Shown: positions 1-8,224, counted from the stretch's first letter. The stretch: 59,175 bases of DNA from Bacteroidales bacterium (GCA_004551865.1 SFPR01000016.1:1-59175); one strand, 5' to 3'. The notes: generated by a model from the sequence alone, not told the origin. Program-made: numbers and translations.

Positions 1-416
1 ATGAGATACACAATACCGATTTTAGCAAAAAGTTGATTGCCGGTATAGTATTGACGGGAGGAGGAGCAAAAATCAGGGAAATAGTGAGCCTGACAGAATA
101 CATCACCGGATTAGATGCAAGAATAGGAACTCCGGACGATCATTTGAGCGGAAACATAACAGAAGAAATGCAACACCCTATGCATGCGACCGGAATAGGT
201 TTGGTCTTGAAAGGATTTCAAAAGATAGACGAAGAAAATATGTTGAAAAACTTTGGCAATACAGATACTTCGTCTGCAGAACAAGAGAAGACACAAGAAG
301 CCGAAAACACCGAGGCTGATACTGAAGGTGCAGAAGCAAAGAGTGAAAAGAAGGGTGGATTTATGGCAGGGGTAAACAACTTTTTGAAGAAGATAATATC
401 GGACGGAAATTATTGA
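1..416 (+). CDS. ftsA: Cell division protein FtsA, C-terminal part (5' cut by window edge)
   Basis: FtsA is the actin-like ATPase that ties FtsZ filaments to the inner membrane. Only the last ~137 residues are present; the frame is open from base 3. Visible are the end of the ASKHA fold (LIAGIVLTGGGAKI, the phosphate/adenosine-binding part of domain 2B) and the conserved PMHATGIGLVLKG segment. A charged Glu/Ala/Lys-rich linker follows, and the protein ends in a short amphipathic helix (GGFMAGVNNFLKKIISD), the expected membrane-targeting sequence. It lies 119 bp upstream of ftsZ on the same strand, the usual dcw-cluster order. Identification rests on these motifs and on the neighbour. The true start lies outside the window. 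Confidence 0.93.
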   Translation, partial: EIHNTDFSKKLIAGIVLTGGGAKIREIVSLTEYITGLDARIGTPDDHLSGNITEEMQHPMHATGIGLVLKGFQKIDEENMLKNFGNTDTSSAEQEKTQEAENTEADTEGAEAKSEKKGGFMAGVNNFLKKIISDGNY

Positions 417-535
417 TTTGGGTTTTTAACAATGCCATGTTGAGAAATTGGTGATTTCTTTGGTTTAGCTCTTTTAAAAAAGTAGTAATTTTACAAATTG
501 AATTAGTAACATACGACAAAAACAATAGATTGGTT

Positions 536-661
536 ATGGACGAACAGATATTATTGAGTGAAGAAGATTATTTGGATATGGACGAACAGATATTATTGGG
601 TAAAGAAGATTGTTTGGATATGGACGAACAGATATTATTGGGTGAAGAAGATTATTTGGAT
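536..661 (+). repeat. Three tandem 42-bp repeats at the 5' end of ftsZ
   Basis: Units at 536-577, 578-619 and 620-661 each begin ATGGACGAACAGATATTATT and differ at only a few positions. The period is exactly 14 codons, so copy number can change without breaking the frame. Each unit supplies its own ATG. Confidence 0.95.
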
Positions 662-2380
662 ATAGACGTGCAACATGCAATTCCTTCCTATATCAAGGTT
701 TTGGGAGTTGGAGGTGCAGGAACGAATGCGGTAAACCACATGTTTAAAAAGGGTATCAACGGAGTGGATTTGTTTGTGTGCAACACAGATGCACAGAGTT
801 TGAAGTTGAGTCCTGTTAAGAATCAGATAAGAATAGGAAAGTTGGGAGCAGGCAACGATCCCGAAAAAGGACGCAAGGCTGCGGAAGAAAATAGAGATGT
901 GATAAGGGCTGTTTTTGACGAGAATACCCGAATGGTATTTATCACAGCCGGCATGGGAGGAGGAACAGGAACAGGAGCTTCTCCCGTAATAGCAAAAATT
1001 GCAAAAGATGTAGTCCTTCCCGAAGAGGAAGAACGCCTGCTTGTTGTCGGAGTTGTTACTTTGCCGTTTGGTTTTGAGGGAAGAAAAAGAAAAAAACAAG
1101 CTGAGGAAGGAATAAAGAAACTGAAAGAACTTGTGGATTGTATCATCATAGTCAATACAGACAAGTTGATGGATTGCAGAACCATGACTTTTTCTTCAGC
1201 TTTTGCATTGGCAGATGATGTGTTGTTTACTGCGGTAAAGGGAATTTCGGAAATCATAACCAACGCAGGTTATATACAAGTCGATTTTCGTGATATTCAA
1301 TCGGTGATGAAAGACTCAGGAGTCGCACTCATGGGAATGGGTGTTGCAGAAGGGGACAACAGAGCGTTGGAGGCAGTCAAATCGGCCACTACTTGCGAAT
1401 TGTTAAACGACAATGACATTTCAAAAACCAAGAATATACTGCTTACCTTCTCTTGTAGTCATGAATATGAAATATCAATGGAAGAAGTTGCCATGGTAAC
1501 CGAGTATTTGCAAGACAAAACCAGCGAAGATGTGGATGTGATTTGGGGAATAAGTTATGATGATAACTTGGGACAATCTCTCAGTATAACGCTTATTGCC
1601 ACGGGATTTGAGTTTCAAGACATCTATACACCCACAACAAGAGAACCAATTAAGATAGAATTGCCTGAAGATACAAAAGAAATCTCTGCCAAACCTGCTC
1701 AAAAGACCACAGAAACCCAAAAAGGTCAGATTGTTTTGAAAACTCCCGAGAACCCCAATCGACAAACATCTGAACAAGCTACTGTTCAAAAGCAAGAACC
1801 CGAAATAAAGATAATAACTCTTGATAAAGATATGAAACCGATAAGGGAAGAGAATGTTCCCAAGGAGGATTCTCTTGCCAAGCCTTCTGCTTCTCAGATG
1901 ACTTCTGCCGATGTTTCGAGACAAGAGATCAAGAAACAAGTTCCCGAAGAACCAAAACAAACCATTGCAGAGCATAAAACTAGGGTAACAGTTGTTGATA
2001 CTATACCCGAAGTTGCAGACAACAAGCCTTATTTGTCTCAAAAAACCGACTCTGAACAACCAAAAACGCAGGACCAACTGCAAGGAGGACTTATCAACAT
2101 AGTAAATAAAGAGACCAATGGTTTGCATCGTCAGACAACTCAACAAGAAGATGCAGATTTGGCTTACAAGCGAAAAATGGAAAGGGTGAGAAAACTCAGA
2201 GAGGCTATGCAAACAGAGGAGGGAATAGAGAATATTATCAATACTCATCCGACGGCAGATAATAATTTTGAGTTCACTCGTCTTTACTCTGCCGTACAAC
2301 CCACAAACAGTATCAGCGTAAACAAAGCAGGAGGTATCGAAGTGAAAACCAATACTGCAATAGATGCGGGAGTCGATTAG
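536..2380 (+). CDS. ftsZ: Cell division GTPase FtsZ with repeated N-terminal extension
   Basis: FtsZ is the tubulin-like GTPase that forms the division ring. The GTPase domain begins near residue 56 (IKVLGVGGAGTNAVNHM) and carries the tubulin signature GGGTGTG near residue 141. A long polar linker (roughly residues 370-540) precedes a C-terminal segment rich in charged residues; I cannot pick out the canonical C-terminal peptide that binds FtsA. The first ~42 residues are three tandem copies of a 14-residue acidic unit (MDEQILLxxEDxLD), encoded by three nearly identical 42-bp DNA repeats at 536-577, 578-619 and 620-661. Each unit starts with ATG, so three starts are possible; I took the first. 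A TTG two codons upstream is less likely. dut follows after 10 bp. Confidence 0.95.
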   Translation: MDEQILLSEEDYLDMDEQILLGKEDCLDMDEQILLGEEDYLDIDVQHAIPSYIKVLGVGGAGTNAVNHMFKKGINGVDLFVCNTDAQSLKLSPVKNQIRIGKLGAGNDPEKGRKAAEENRDVIRAVFDENTRMVFITAGMGGGTGTGASPVIAKIAKDVVLPEEEERLLVVGVVTLPFGFEGRKRKKQAEEGIKKLKELVDCIIIVNTDKLMDCRTMTFSSAFALADDVLFTAVKGISEIITNAGYIQVDFRDIQSVMKDSGVALMGMGVAEGDNRALEAVKSATTCELLNDNDISKTKNILLTFSCSHEYEISMEEVAMVTEYLQDKTSEDVDVIWGISYDDNLGQSLSITLIATGFEFQDIYTPTTREPIKIELPEDTKEISAKPAQKTTETQKGQIVLKTPENPNRQTSEQATVQKQEPEIKIITLDKDMKPIREENVPKEDSLAKPSASQMTSADVSRQEIKKQVPEEPKQTIAEHKTRVTVVDTIPEVADNKPYLSQKTDSEQPKTQDQLQGGLINIVNKETNGLHRQTTQQEDADLAYKRKMERVRKLREAMQTEEGIENIINTHPTADNNFEFTRLYSAVQPTNSISVNKAGGIEVKTNTAIDAGVD

Positions 2381-2390
2381 TCTGTTTGAT

Positions 2391-2822
2391 ATGAAAGTAC
2401 AGATAATCAACAAATCAAAACACAACTTGCCTGCCTACGAAACCCTTTTGTCGGCAGGCATGGATTTGAGAGCCGACATAAACAAGCCGATAAGCATTGC
2501 TCCCGGCGAGAGAGTTCTTGTTCCTACAGGCTTATATATCGCTCTACCCGAGGGATATGAGGCACAGATACGTCCTCGCTCAGGGTTGGCTTTCAAACAT
2601 GGGATTACCATTTTGAACTCCCCCGGCACTATAGACGCCGATTACAGAGGCGAGATTAAAGTCTTGCTTATCAACCTATCAAACGAAACATTTGAAATAC
2701 ACGATTCGGAACGCATAGCCCAAATGGTTGTAGCTCCTTTTGCCAAAGTTGAATGGGAACAAACTGATACTTTGGACACAACACAAAGAGGCGAGGGCGG
2801 ATTCGGACATACCGGAAAATAA
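2391..2822 (+). CDS. dut: dUTP diphosphatase (dUTPase)
   Basis: Hydrolyses dUTP to dUMP and pyrophosphate, keeping uracil out of DNA and feeding thymidylate synthesis. At 143 residues it is the normal size of the trimeric all-beta enzyme, and all five family motifs can be read in order: AGMDLRA, RPRSGLAFKHGI, GTIDADYRGEIKV, ERIAQMV and the C-terminal glycine-rich RGEGGFGHTGK that closes over the active site. I chose ATG 2391 (MKVQIINKS) because a start at 2364 would overlap the end of ftsZ and add unconserved residues. It lies 10 bp after ftsZ and 8 bp before prfB, so the three are probably co-transcribed. Confidence 0.96.
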   Translation: MKVQIINKSKHNLPAYETLLSAGMDLRADINKPISIAPGERVLVPTGLYIALPEGYEAQIRPRSGLAFKHGITILNSPGTIDADYRGEIKVLLINLSNETFEIHDSERIAQMVVAPFAKVEWEQTDTLDTTQRGEGGFGHTGK

Positions 2823-2830
2823 ATATCACA

Positions 2831-3914
2831 ATGACAATAGAAGAAGCAGGCAAAGAATTTGCCAAAAGGGTAGAAACCCTGAGGAGGTGTCTTTGACATC
2901 GACAATTTGACATCGCAAATAGCAGAAGAAGAACAGAAGACACAAGCCGACGGCTTTTGGAATGATGCCAAAGAAGCCGAAAAATTCTTAAAGCAACTCA
3001 GTGCAAAGAAAAACAAAGTGGCAGATTTCGAGAAAGTGAACTCTGCATACGAAGATTTTCAAGTGATAAAAGAGTTCTATCAGGCAGGCGAAATAGAAGA
3101 AGCCGAAGCCGAAGAGAACATCGAAAGTCTCAACAAAGTGATTGAGGAATTGGAAATGAAGAGTATGCTTTCGTCCGAAGAAGACACTCTTTCGGCAATC
3201 GTTACAATCAATGCCGGAGCAGGAGGAACAGAGAGTTGCGATTGGGCATCGATGCTCATGCGAATGTACACTCGTTGGGCAGAAAGAAACAAATACAAAC
3301 TCACACAAATCGACTATCAGGAAGGAGATGTGGCAGGAGTAAAGAGCGTCAGCTTTCAGATTGACGGCAATTATGCGTATGGTTATCTGAAAGGAGAGAG
3401 CGGAGTGCATCGTTTGGTGAGAATATCTCCATTTAATGCAGCAGGCAAACGTCAAACCTCGTTCGCCTCTGTGTATGTCTATCCCGTGATTGACGAAAGC
3501 ATAGAGATAAACATCAATCCTGCCGACATCGAATGGGATACTTTTCGCTCTTCGGGACCAGGAGGACAGAACGTAAACAAAGTGGAAACAGCGGTAAGGC
3601 TACACTACAAACCCTCAAACATAGTTATAGAATGTCAGCAGACACGTTCGCAGCTTCAAAACCGAGAGAAAGCCATGCAGATGCTCAAATCACAACTTTA
3701 CGAACAAGAGTTGCGAAAAAAGAGGGAGAAAATTGCCGAAATGGAAGGCAGCAAGAAGAAAATCGAATGGGGAAGCCAGATAAGGAATTATGTTCTTCAC
3801 CCCTACAAGTTGGTCAAAGACGTCCGCACAAACGTCGAAACCACCGACACGGTAGCCGTTTTGGACGGCGATTTGGAAGCATTCATCAAAAGCTACCTCA
3901 TGTTTATGGCATAA
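2831..3914 (+). CDS. prfB: Peptide chain release factor 2, +1 programmed frameshift
   Basis: RF2 recognises UGA and UAA stop codons and triggers peptide release. The gene is split: ATG 2831 opens a 21-codon leader frame ending CTT TGA at 2891-2896; the remaining 339 codons are in the +1 frame from GAC 2895. The slip site has the classic RF2 layout: a Shine-Dalgarno-like AGGAGG at 2879-2887 just upstream of CTT-TGA-C. The combined protein is about 360 residues, close to E. coli RF2 (365). The stop-codon recognition tripeptide SPF lies near residue 199 and the catalytic GGQ (SGPGGQNVNKV) near residue 244. Known in the family: when RF2 is scarce, slow reading of the in-frame UGA favours the shift, giving autoregulation. 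Confidence 0.95.
2879..2897 (+). promoter_or_regulatory. RF2 +1 frameshift site
   Basis: The sequence reads AGG-AGG-TGT-CTT-TGA-C: an SD-like element, then the slippery CTT codon, then the in-frame UGA stop followed by C. Slipping forward by one base at CTT continues as GAC ATC into the main RF2 frame. Confidence 0.95.
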
Positions 3915-3956
3915 TTTGAGCAGAAGCGTGGGTAACCATTGTCAATGGATAACAGA

Positions 3957-3996
3957 ACAAAAGCGTCGTTTTAGTGATTTGAAACGACGCTTTTGT
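3957..3996. terminator. Bidirectional terminator between prfB and the 4026 gene
   Basis: A perfect 15-bp inverted repeat (arms 3957-3971 and 3982-3996, ACAAAAGCGTCGTTT and its complement) with a 10-nt loop. Runs of T or A on both sides let it serve the convergent genes on each side. Confidence 0.85.
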
Positions 3997-4025
3997 TTAA
4001 TAGAATGAACTATACGCTCTGCCTT

Positions 4026-5423
4026 TTAGAAACGATAACCCAATCGGAACAAAAGGTAATTGGAATGTCTGGTATCGCTGTCGTAGTCGTCGTAGTAGTA
4101 GTCGCCGTAGTAGTCGCCGTAGTAGTAGTCGTAGTAGTAGTAGCGGAAGTGTTCTGTGTGACCATTAGAAGAAAAACTATATTTGATACTAAATAGGAAC
4201 TCATTGTAAGCAAAGCCTATTTCGGGAGAGAGGGTAAAGCCTATTTGGTAGTCGGATATTTCGTAATAGTACATGTCACTCCTACTCCCCGACAGCGGAA
4301 TGTTAGGACCTAATCCTATGTCAGCGAAAACGCTCCAATTTTGATTAAACTTATGCTCGTAGTTTACTCCAACAAGAATTGGCAGAACAGAAAAAGGAGC
4401 ATACGGATTAGACTCTGCCACAAACTCGCTTCCAATTTCTCCCAAGAGCCTTATGTTGTACTTCTCGAAAGGTTTGTACTTGTACTTTATTCCTGCGGAG
4501 AAACCAAGATACTCGAAAAATTCTCCTCCTCCTATTCCTGCATGAATGCTTATTTCTTGTTTTGCAATAGGGTAGTGTACTTTTTGTTTCTCTGTTGTTA
4601 CAAGCATCAATACTCCGCTCGGGTCTTCTTTTGTCATGTATTTGTTTCCTGATAAGTAACCATTTGAGCGAATTAAATCCAATTCTTCTTGGGTTGGTAG
4701 TCTCCAAGAGTTGTATCCATATCGTTTTTGTTGGTTTATCTGTTTTATCAGCTGATTTGGCTCTCTGCTAAACTCACCCAAGTCTTCGGGATACAACTTC
4801 AAGAAACCTTCCAACACAACAACATCAGTTCTTTCTCTCTTGCTGTTGTCTTCTGTAATCTTTGTAGTCATATTCTTGGGCAAGACGCTCTCTTTGCCAT
4901 TGTTATTATTGTTGTTGCCATTGGAATTTTTGTCAGATGTGATTTGAAATTTTTCTATTTCCAATTCCAAACTCTTGGACAACCTTTCGCCCAACTCTCT
5001 CATCATGTCTCTGTAAGAGCCTCCTTTTGAACACGAAGCACCGTCTTTGGCAACTATTGTACCTGTTTGCACGTTTACAACTCTCACATCAATATTGTAC
5101 TGTTCCATTACAACATTGACATCTCCCACCACAATCAAAGAAACATTCAACATTTCGCCCAAAGCCACCATATCGGTATTGGTGAAGCGAGAATTTTGAA
5201 ATTTTTGTTCCTGCAATATCTTATCGACACTTGTTCTTTCGACAATCTCTGCACCTTTCGGAGCAAAGTAAGTGTTGAAAATTGAAGACAATCCATCAAC
5301 TTCCACTTGTGTAACGCCGCTGCGGGCATTGAAATTCAGAACCGCAATTCTTTGTGCAAAGGCAGAACTTGTCAAAACAAGCATTGCAATTAGCCAAAGC
5401 ACCCTTCTTGATATTTTTCTCAT
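4026..5423 (-). CDS. Exported CsgG-like domain plus beta-barrel protein, Tyr/Asp-rich loop
   Basis: A 465-residue protein with a clear signal peptide (MRKISRRVLWLIAMLVLTSSAFAQ). The N-terminal domain (about 25-160) resembles the CsgG/LpoB-type periplasmic fold: IAVLNFNARSGVT, then VERTSVDKILQEQKF, then a LIVVGDV strand. After an Asn-rich linker comes a central domain with WRLPTQEELDLI, as in DUF1566-like domains. The last ~190 residues alternate aromatic and polar residues and end in LFRLGYRF, as expected for an outer-membrane beta-barrel. Near the end, a loop of about 20 residues is almost only Tyr, Asp and Gly, encoded by a GTAGTC-type microsatellite at about 4079-4146. I do not recognise an exact family; a surface or outer-membrane role is inference. 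Confidence 0.75.
   Translation of the reverse strand: MRKISRRVLWLIAMLVLTSSAFAQRIAVLNFNARSGVTQVEVDGLSSIFNTYFAPKGAEIVERTSVDKILQEQKFQNSRFTNTDMVALGEMLNVSLIVVGDVNVVMEQYNIDVRVVNVQTGTIVAKDGASCSKGGSYRDMMRELGERLSKSLELEIEKFQITSDKNSNGNNNNNNGKESVLPKNMTTKITEDNSKRERTDVVVLEGFLKLYPEDLGEFSREPNQLIKQINQQKRYGYNSWRLPTQEELDLIRSNGYLSGNKYMTKEDPSGVLMLVTTEKQKVHYPIAKQEISIHAGIGGGEFFEYLGFSAGIKYKYKPFEKYNIRLLGEIGSEFVAESNPYAPFSVLPILVGVNYEHKFNQNWSVFADIGLGPNIPLSGSRSDMYYYEISDYQIGFTLSPEIGFAYNEFLFSIKYSFSSNGHTEHFRYYYYDYYYGDYYGDYYYDDYDSDTRHSNYLLFRLGYRF
4079..4146. repeat. GTAGTC/GTAGTA microsatellite inside the barrel gene
   Basis: Imperfect runs of GTAGTA, GTCGTA and GTCGCC triplets. On the minus strand they encode a Tyr/Asp/Gly-rich loop. 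The repeat is in triplets, so length changes would keep the frame. Confidence 0.85.
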
Positions 5424-5520
5424 TATTTAATAATAGTTTTCTTTCTTTGCCCAAGTCCCCAAGGCGATTGTTTACTTTGAATTGATTTGTTTGAGTTACT
5501 TTTTTCTTGGCGTACGGACA

Positions 5521-5539
5521 TAAAAAAGTCGTGGGACTT
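5521..5539 (-). terminator. Terminator of the candidate ncRNA
   Basis: On the minus strand AAGTC-CCAC-GACTT is followed directly by a T run: a short intrinsic terminator about 12 nt beyond the closing stem of the candidate RNA. Confidence 0.55.
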
Positions 5540-5666
5540 AATTTCTTATTGTTGTTTGAGGTCCTGAACTACCTGTTATCCAAATAAGTAAAGCCCACGA
5601 TAGCAATCGTGAGCGTTCACTGCTTTACTATTGGATAACATATTTGAAAGTGTTCAGGTTTCAAAC
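5522..5666 (-). ncRNA. Structured small RNA candidate (6S-like long hairpin)
   Basis: Five nested inverted repeats stack into one long interrupted hairpin: 5552-5559 with 5661-5668 (TTGTTTGA), 5563-5569 with 5652-5658 (CCTGAAC), 5574-5583 with 5631-5640 (TGTTATCCAA), 5587-5594 with 5622-5629 (AGTAAAGC), and 5596-5601 with 5606-5611 (CACGAT) around a 4-nt loop. Minus-strand transcription is favoured because a -7-like TATACTTG lies just outside one end (5670-5677) and a hairpin plus T run lies at the other (5521-5539), giving about 145 nt. A long rod with an internal bubble, of this size, resembles 6S RNA or the Bacteroidales-1 class; that assignment is inference. It could instead be an attenuating leader for the 4026 gene. 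Confidence 0.5.
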
Positions 5667-5669
5667 AAC

Positions 5670-5677
5670 CAAGTATA
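5670..5677 (-). promoter_or_regulatory. Possible -7 element for the candidate ncRNA
   Basis: TATACTTG on the minus strand, one mismatch from TAnnTTTG and placed to start the RNA at about 5666. No clear -33 TTTG. Confidence 0.4.
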
Positions 5678-5892
5678 AGCAAAAACGCTTTTATATGTCT
5701 AATAAAATGTACTAATTCTAATGTCTTTTATTTTTTTGTTCCTTTGTCTCCTTTCTTTTTGTTGGTTTTCGACTTGCAAAGATATGAATTTTTCGACTTA
5801 ATCGTGCAAATTTTTTAAGGTTTTACACAAAACGTTCTTTGTTATAGGTGAATGAGTAACGCTTTTGCCTATTTAGGGCGAATAGTGTAAAC

Positions 5893-5960
5893 TCGGGGCG
5901 ACGCTTTAGCTCTGCCTCCAAACTGATTGCTTGCGAGCTTTCAGTCCGGGATAACACAAA
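5893..5960. repeat. Repeat family 3, copy 1
   Basis: Shares ACTCGGGGCGACGCTTT, GCTCTGCC and a TTCAGNCCGGG-like end with a second copy at about 31178-31237. The two copies diverge in the middle but keep the same length. Confidence 0.7.
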
Positions 5961-6202
5961 AGGAAACAAATACCACCCGTGGAAAGGCTGTGTTTCAAGA
6001 AGTTTCTTTACCTCCCAAATGACTATTCTGACTGCAAAATTATTGCAATTATTCCGAGATAAGTATCAAAATTATGGATTTCTTTATCCTTCTACAAAAG
6101 TTTGGTGTGTGTGTAAAATCATATATCCTGTCTGGAACCAAGATCTAAAACTTTGGTCGTAAAGCAACGAACTCATATTTCCAAGTCATAGAAGCGAAAA
6201 AA

Positions 6203-6311
6203 CAGGATTACCAAAATTTTTTCTTGTTGGTAATGGTATTACCACGCCGTGGTAATACCATTATCATGCGATGATAATACCCTTACCAAGCTGAGAAATT
6301 GTTTGGTAATT
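6203..6311. repeat. Repeat family 1, copy A
   Basis: Begins CAGGATTACCAAAATTTT, then alternating GGTAAT-NNN-ATTACC palindromes separated by 7-nt spacers (ACGCCGT, ATGCGAT). Where the arm changes to ATTATC/GATAAT, the spacer ends change with it (AC..GT to AT..AT), so pairing is kept. Lies just past the 3' end of mnmG. Confidence 0.85.
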
Positions 6312-6346
6312 AGAAAATATATCCTCTGATTGGCAACAATGACGCT

Positions 6347-8224
6347 TTATCGCGCAAGATAGATAATCAACACCGACACATCGGCAGGCGAAACTCCGCT
6401 TATTCTTCCTGCCTGACCTATTGTGCGAGGACGAATTTTGCTTAGTTTTTCTCTTGCCTCAAAAGACAATGCCTTGATTGACGAATAGTCGAAGTTATCT
6501 TTGATTACAAAATTTTCGTACTTGCTCAGACGTTCGGTCATTTCCTCTTCTTTCTTGATATAACTCTCATATTTTATTGCTACTTCCGCACATTCCTCAA
6601 CCTCCGAGCGTATGTCGCAATCCACATTCTGTATTGCCTGCTGCAAAGGTTGAATGCAGCTCTTCATTTGAGCCAAGCTCACCTGCGGACGCAACATAAG
6701 TTGCGAAAGATGTGTCTTTTGCTTTATTTCGGGTGTTCCTATTTCGGCAAAAAGACCATTGACCTGCTCGGGAGAAACCGATTCTGATTTGATGAAAGAA
6801 ACAATTTTTTCGACTTGATTGTATTTTCGCTCCACCTTTGCCATTCTTTCGTCCGATGCCAAGCCTATTGCATGAGAGCGGTGAGTAAGTCTTCGGTCGG
6901 CATTGTCGCCTCTGAGCAAGATGCGATACTCGGCTCTCGAAGTAAACATTCGATATGGTTCATCGACACCCTTGGTTATCAAATCGTCAATCAACACTCC
7001 TATGTAACCTTCCGAGCGACCGATGACAAAAGGTTCTTGATCGTGTATGTTAAGATGAGCATTTATTCCTGCAACCAATCCTTGTGAAGCAGCCTCCTCG
7101 TAACCTGTCGTTCCGTTTATCTGACCTGCAAAGTACAGACGCTTGACCAATTTGGTTTCCAAGGTGTCTTTGAGTTGGGTAGGAGGGAAATAGTCGTACT
7201 CTATTGCATATCCGGGCTTCTGAATGACAGCTTTTTCAAAGCCTTCTATGTTGTGCAAAGCCTCATACTGCACTTCCAAAGGCAGAGAAGACGAAAATCC
7301 GTTGATGTAATACAAACTTGTGTGTCGTGATTCGGGTTCGATAAAGAGCTGATGTCGGTCTTTGTCCGAAAATCTCTCAATCTTGTCCTCAATCGACGGA
7401 CAATAGCGAGGACCTTTCCCCTGTATTCTTCCCGCAAACATTGGCGAAAAGGCAAATCCCTTACGCAAAATATCGTGTACTTTGAGATTGGTGTAAGCCA
7501 AAAAGCAACTTTGTTGCACAAGAGGCTGCTCTCTTTGGTAAAGAAAAGAGAACTGAGCGGGATTTTCATCACCTTTTTGTTCTTGCAGCTTTGAAAAGTC
7601 TATGCTTCTTCCATCTACTCTCATGGGAGTTCCCGTTTTCAGCTTATCGGTTTCAAAGCCCTCACCCCTCATCTTTTCGGATAGGTAGTTTGCTCCCTGC
7701 TCTCCAATTCTTCCTCCCTCAAAATTAACCTCTCCGATGTGTATTCTGCCGCTCAGAAAAGTTCCGTTGGTCAAAATCACAGCCTTTGCCCTGATGTCCA
7801 ATCCCAAAATTGTTTTCACACCTTCGATTTCTCCGTTTCGGATAATCAAATCCACAACCTCGTCTTGCCAAAGCCGTACATTCTCTTGTTGCTCCAAGAC
7901 CCTTCGCCACGACAAACCGAAAGTGATGTTATCGACTTGCGCCCTCGGACTCCACATAGCACAGCCCTTGCTTCGGTTAAGCATTCTGAATTGCATTGTG
8001 TTCATGTCGGTAATCACACCGCTGTATCCTCCCAAAGCATCTATTTCTCTCACAATCTGCCCTTTTGCAACTCCTCCCATTGCGGGATTGCAAGACAACT
8101 GTGCTATATTATTGAGATTTTGTGTAATCAAAAGAACCTTGGAACCGAGAGTTGAGGCAACATACGTTGCTTCACAACCTGCGTGTCCGGCTCCAACTAC
8201 TATCACGTCAAAGTCTGCGAACAT
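6347..8224 (-). CDS. mnmG: tRNA uridine-34 carboxymethylaminomethyl synthase subunit MnmG (GidA)
   Basis: FAD-dependent partner of MnmE; together they modify the wobble uridine of certain tRNAs. At 625 residues it has the usual length. The N-terminus carries the dinucleotide-binding VGAGHAGCEA, followed by SCNPAMGGVAKGQ; the middle has LKTGTPMRVDGRSIDF, and the C-terminal helical domain ends RISGVSPADVSVLIIYL, all typical. It is the last gene of a minus-strand run (atpB, DUF4175, a small conserved gene, ybeY, mnmG), 16 bp after ybeY. A family 1 repeat follows it. Confidence 0.97.
   Translation of the reverse strand: MFADFDVIVVGAGHAGCEATYVASTLGSKVLLITQNLNNIAQLSCNPAMGGVAKGQIVREIDALGGYSGVITDMNTMQFRMLNRSKGCAMWSPRAQVDNITFGLSWRRVLEQQENVRLWQDEVVDLIIRNGEIEGVKTILGLDIRAKAVILTNGTFLSGRIHIGEVNFEGGRIGEQGANYLSEKMRGEGFETDKLKTGTPMRVDGRSIDFSKLQEQKGDENPAQFSFLYQREQPLVQQSCFLAYTNLKVHDILRKGFAFSPMFAGRIQGKGPRYCPSIEDKIERFSDKDRHQLFIEPESRHTSLYYINGFSSSLPLEVQYEALHNIEGFEKAVIQKPGYAIEYDYFPPTQLKDTLETKLVKRLYFAGQINGTTGYEEAASQGLVAGINAHLNIHDQEPFVIGRSEGYIGVLIDDLITKGVDEPYRMFTSRAEYRILLRGDNADRRLTHRSHAIGLASDERMAKVERKYNQVEKIVSFIKSESVSPEQVNGLFAEIGTPEIKQKTHLSQLMLRPQVSLAQMKSCIQPLQQAIQNVDCDIRSEVEECAEVAIKYESYIKKEEEMTERLSKYENFVIKDNFDYSSIKALSFEAREKLSKIRPRTIGQAGRISGVSPADVSVLIIYLAR

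Larger units (their letters stand above)
5424..6346. other. Gene-poor 920-bp stretch
   Basis: No credible coding frame. From left to right it holds the leader of the 4026 gene, a structured RNA candidate (5522-5666), a copy of repeat family 3 (about 5893-5960), plain AT-rich DNA (about 5960-6200) and a copy of repeat family 1 (6203-6311) just past the end of mnmG. Confidence 0.8.

Noticed and set aside
1475..2425. A 316-codon frame antisense to ftsZ
   Set aside because: Low-complexity Phe/Leu/Cys-rich reading of the ftsZ linker; no start signal or family.
2831..2896. prfB appears broken by an in-frame TGA after 21 codons
   Set aside because: The surrounding AGGAGG...CTTTGAC is the known RF2 frameshift site and the two frames join into a full-length RF2, so this is regulation, not a pseudogene or sequencing error.
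3993..4213. Two 67-residue frames rich in Val or Thr on opposite strands
   Set aside because: They are other-frame readings of the GTAGTC microsatellite inside the barrel protein gene.
6203..6311. Family 1 arrays considered as a CRISPR array
   Set aside because: Repeat units are 6-15 bp, spacers are themselves conserved (ACGCCGT), and there are no unique 30-40-bp spacers or cas genes.
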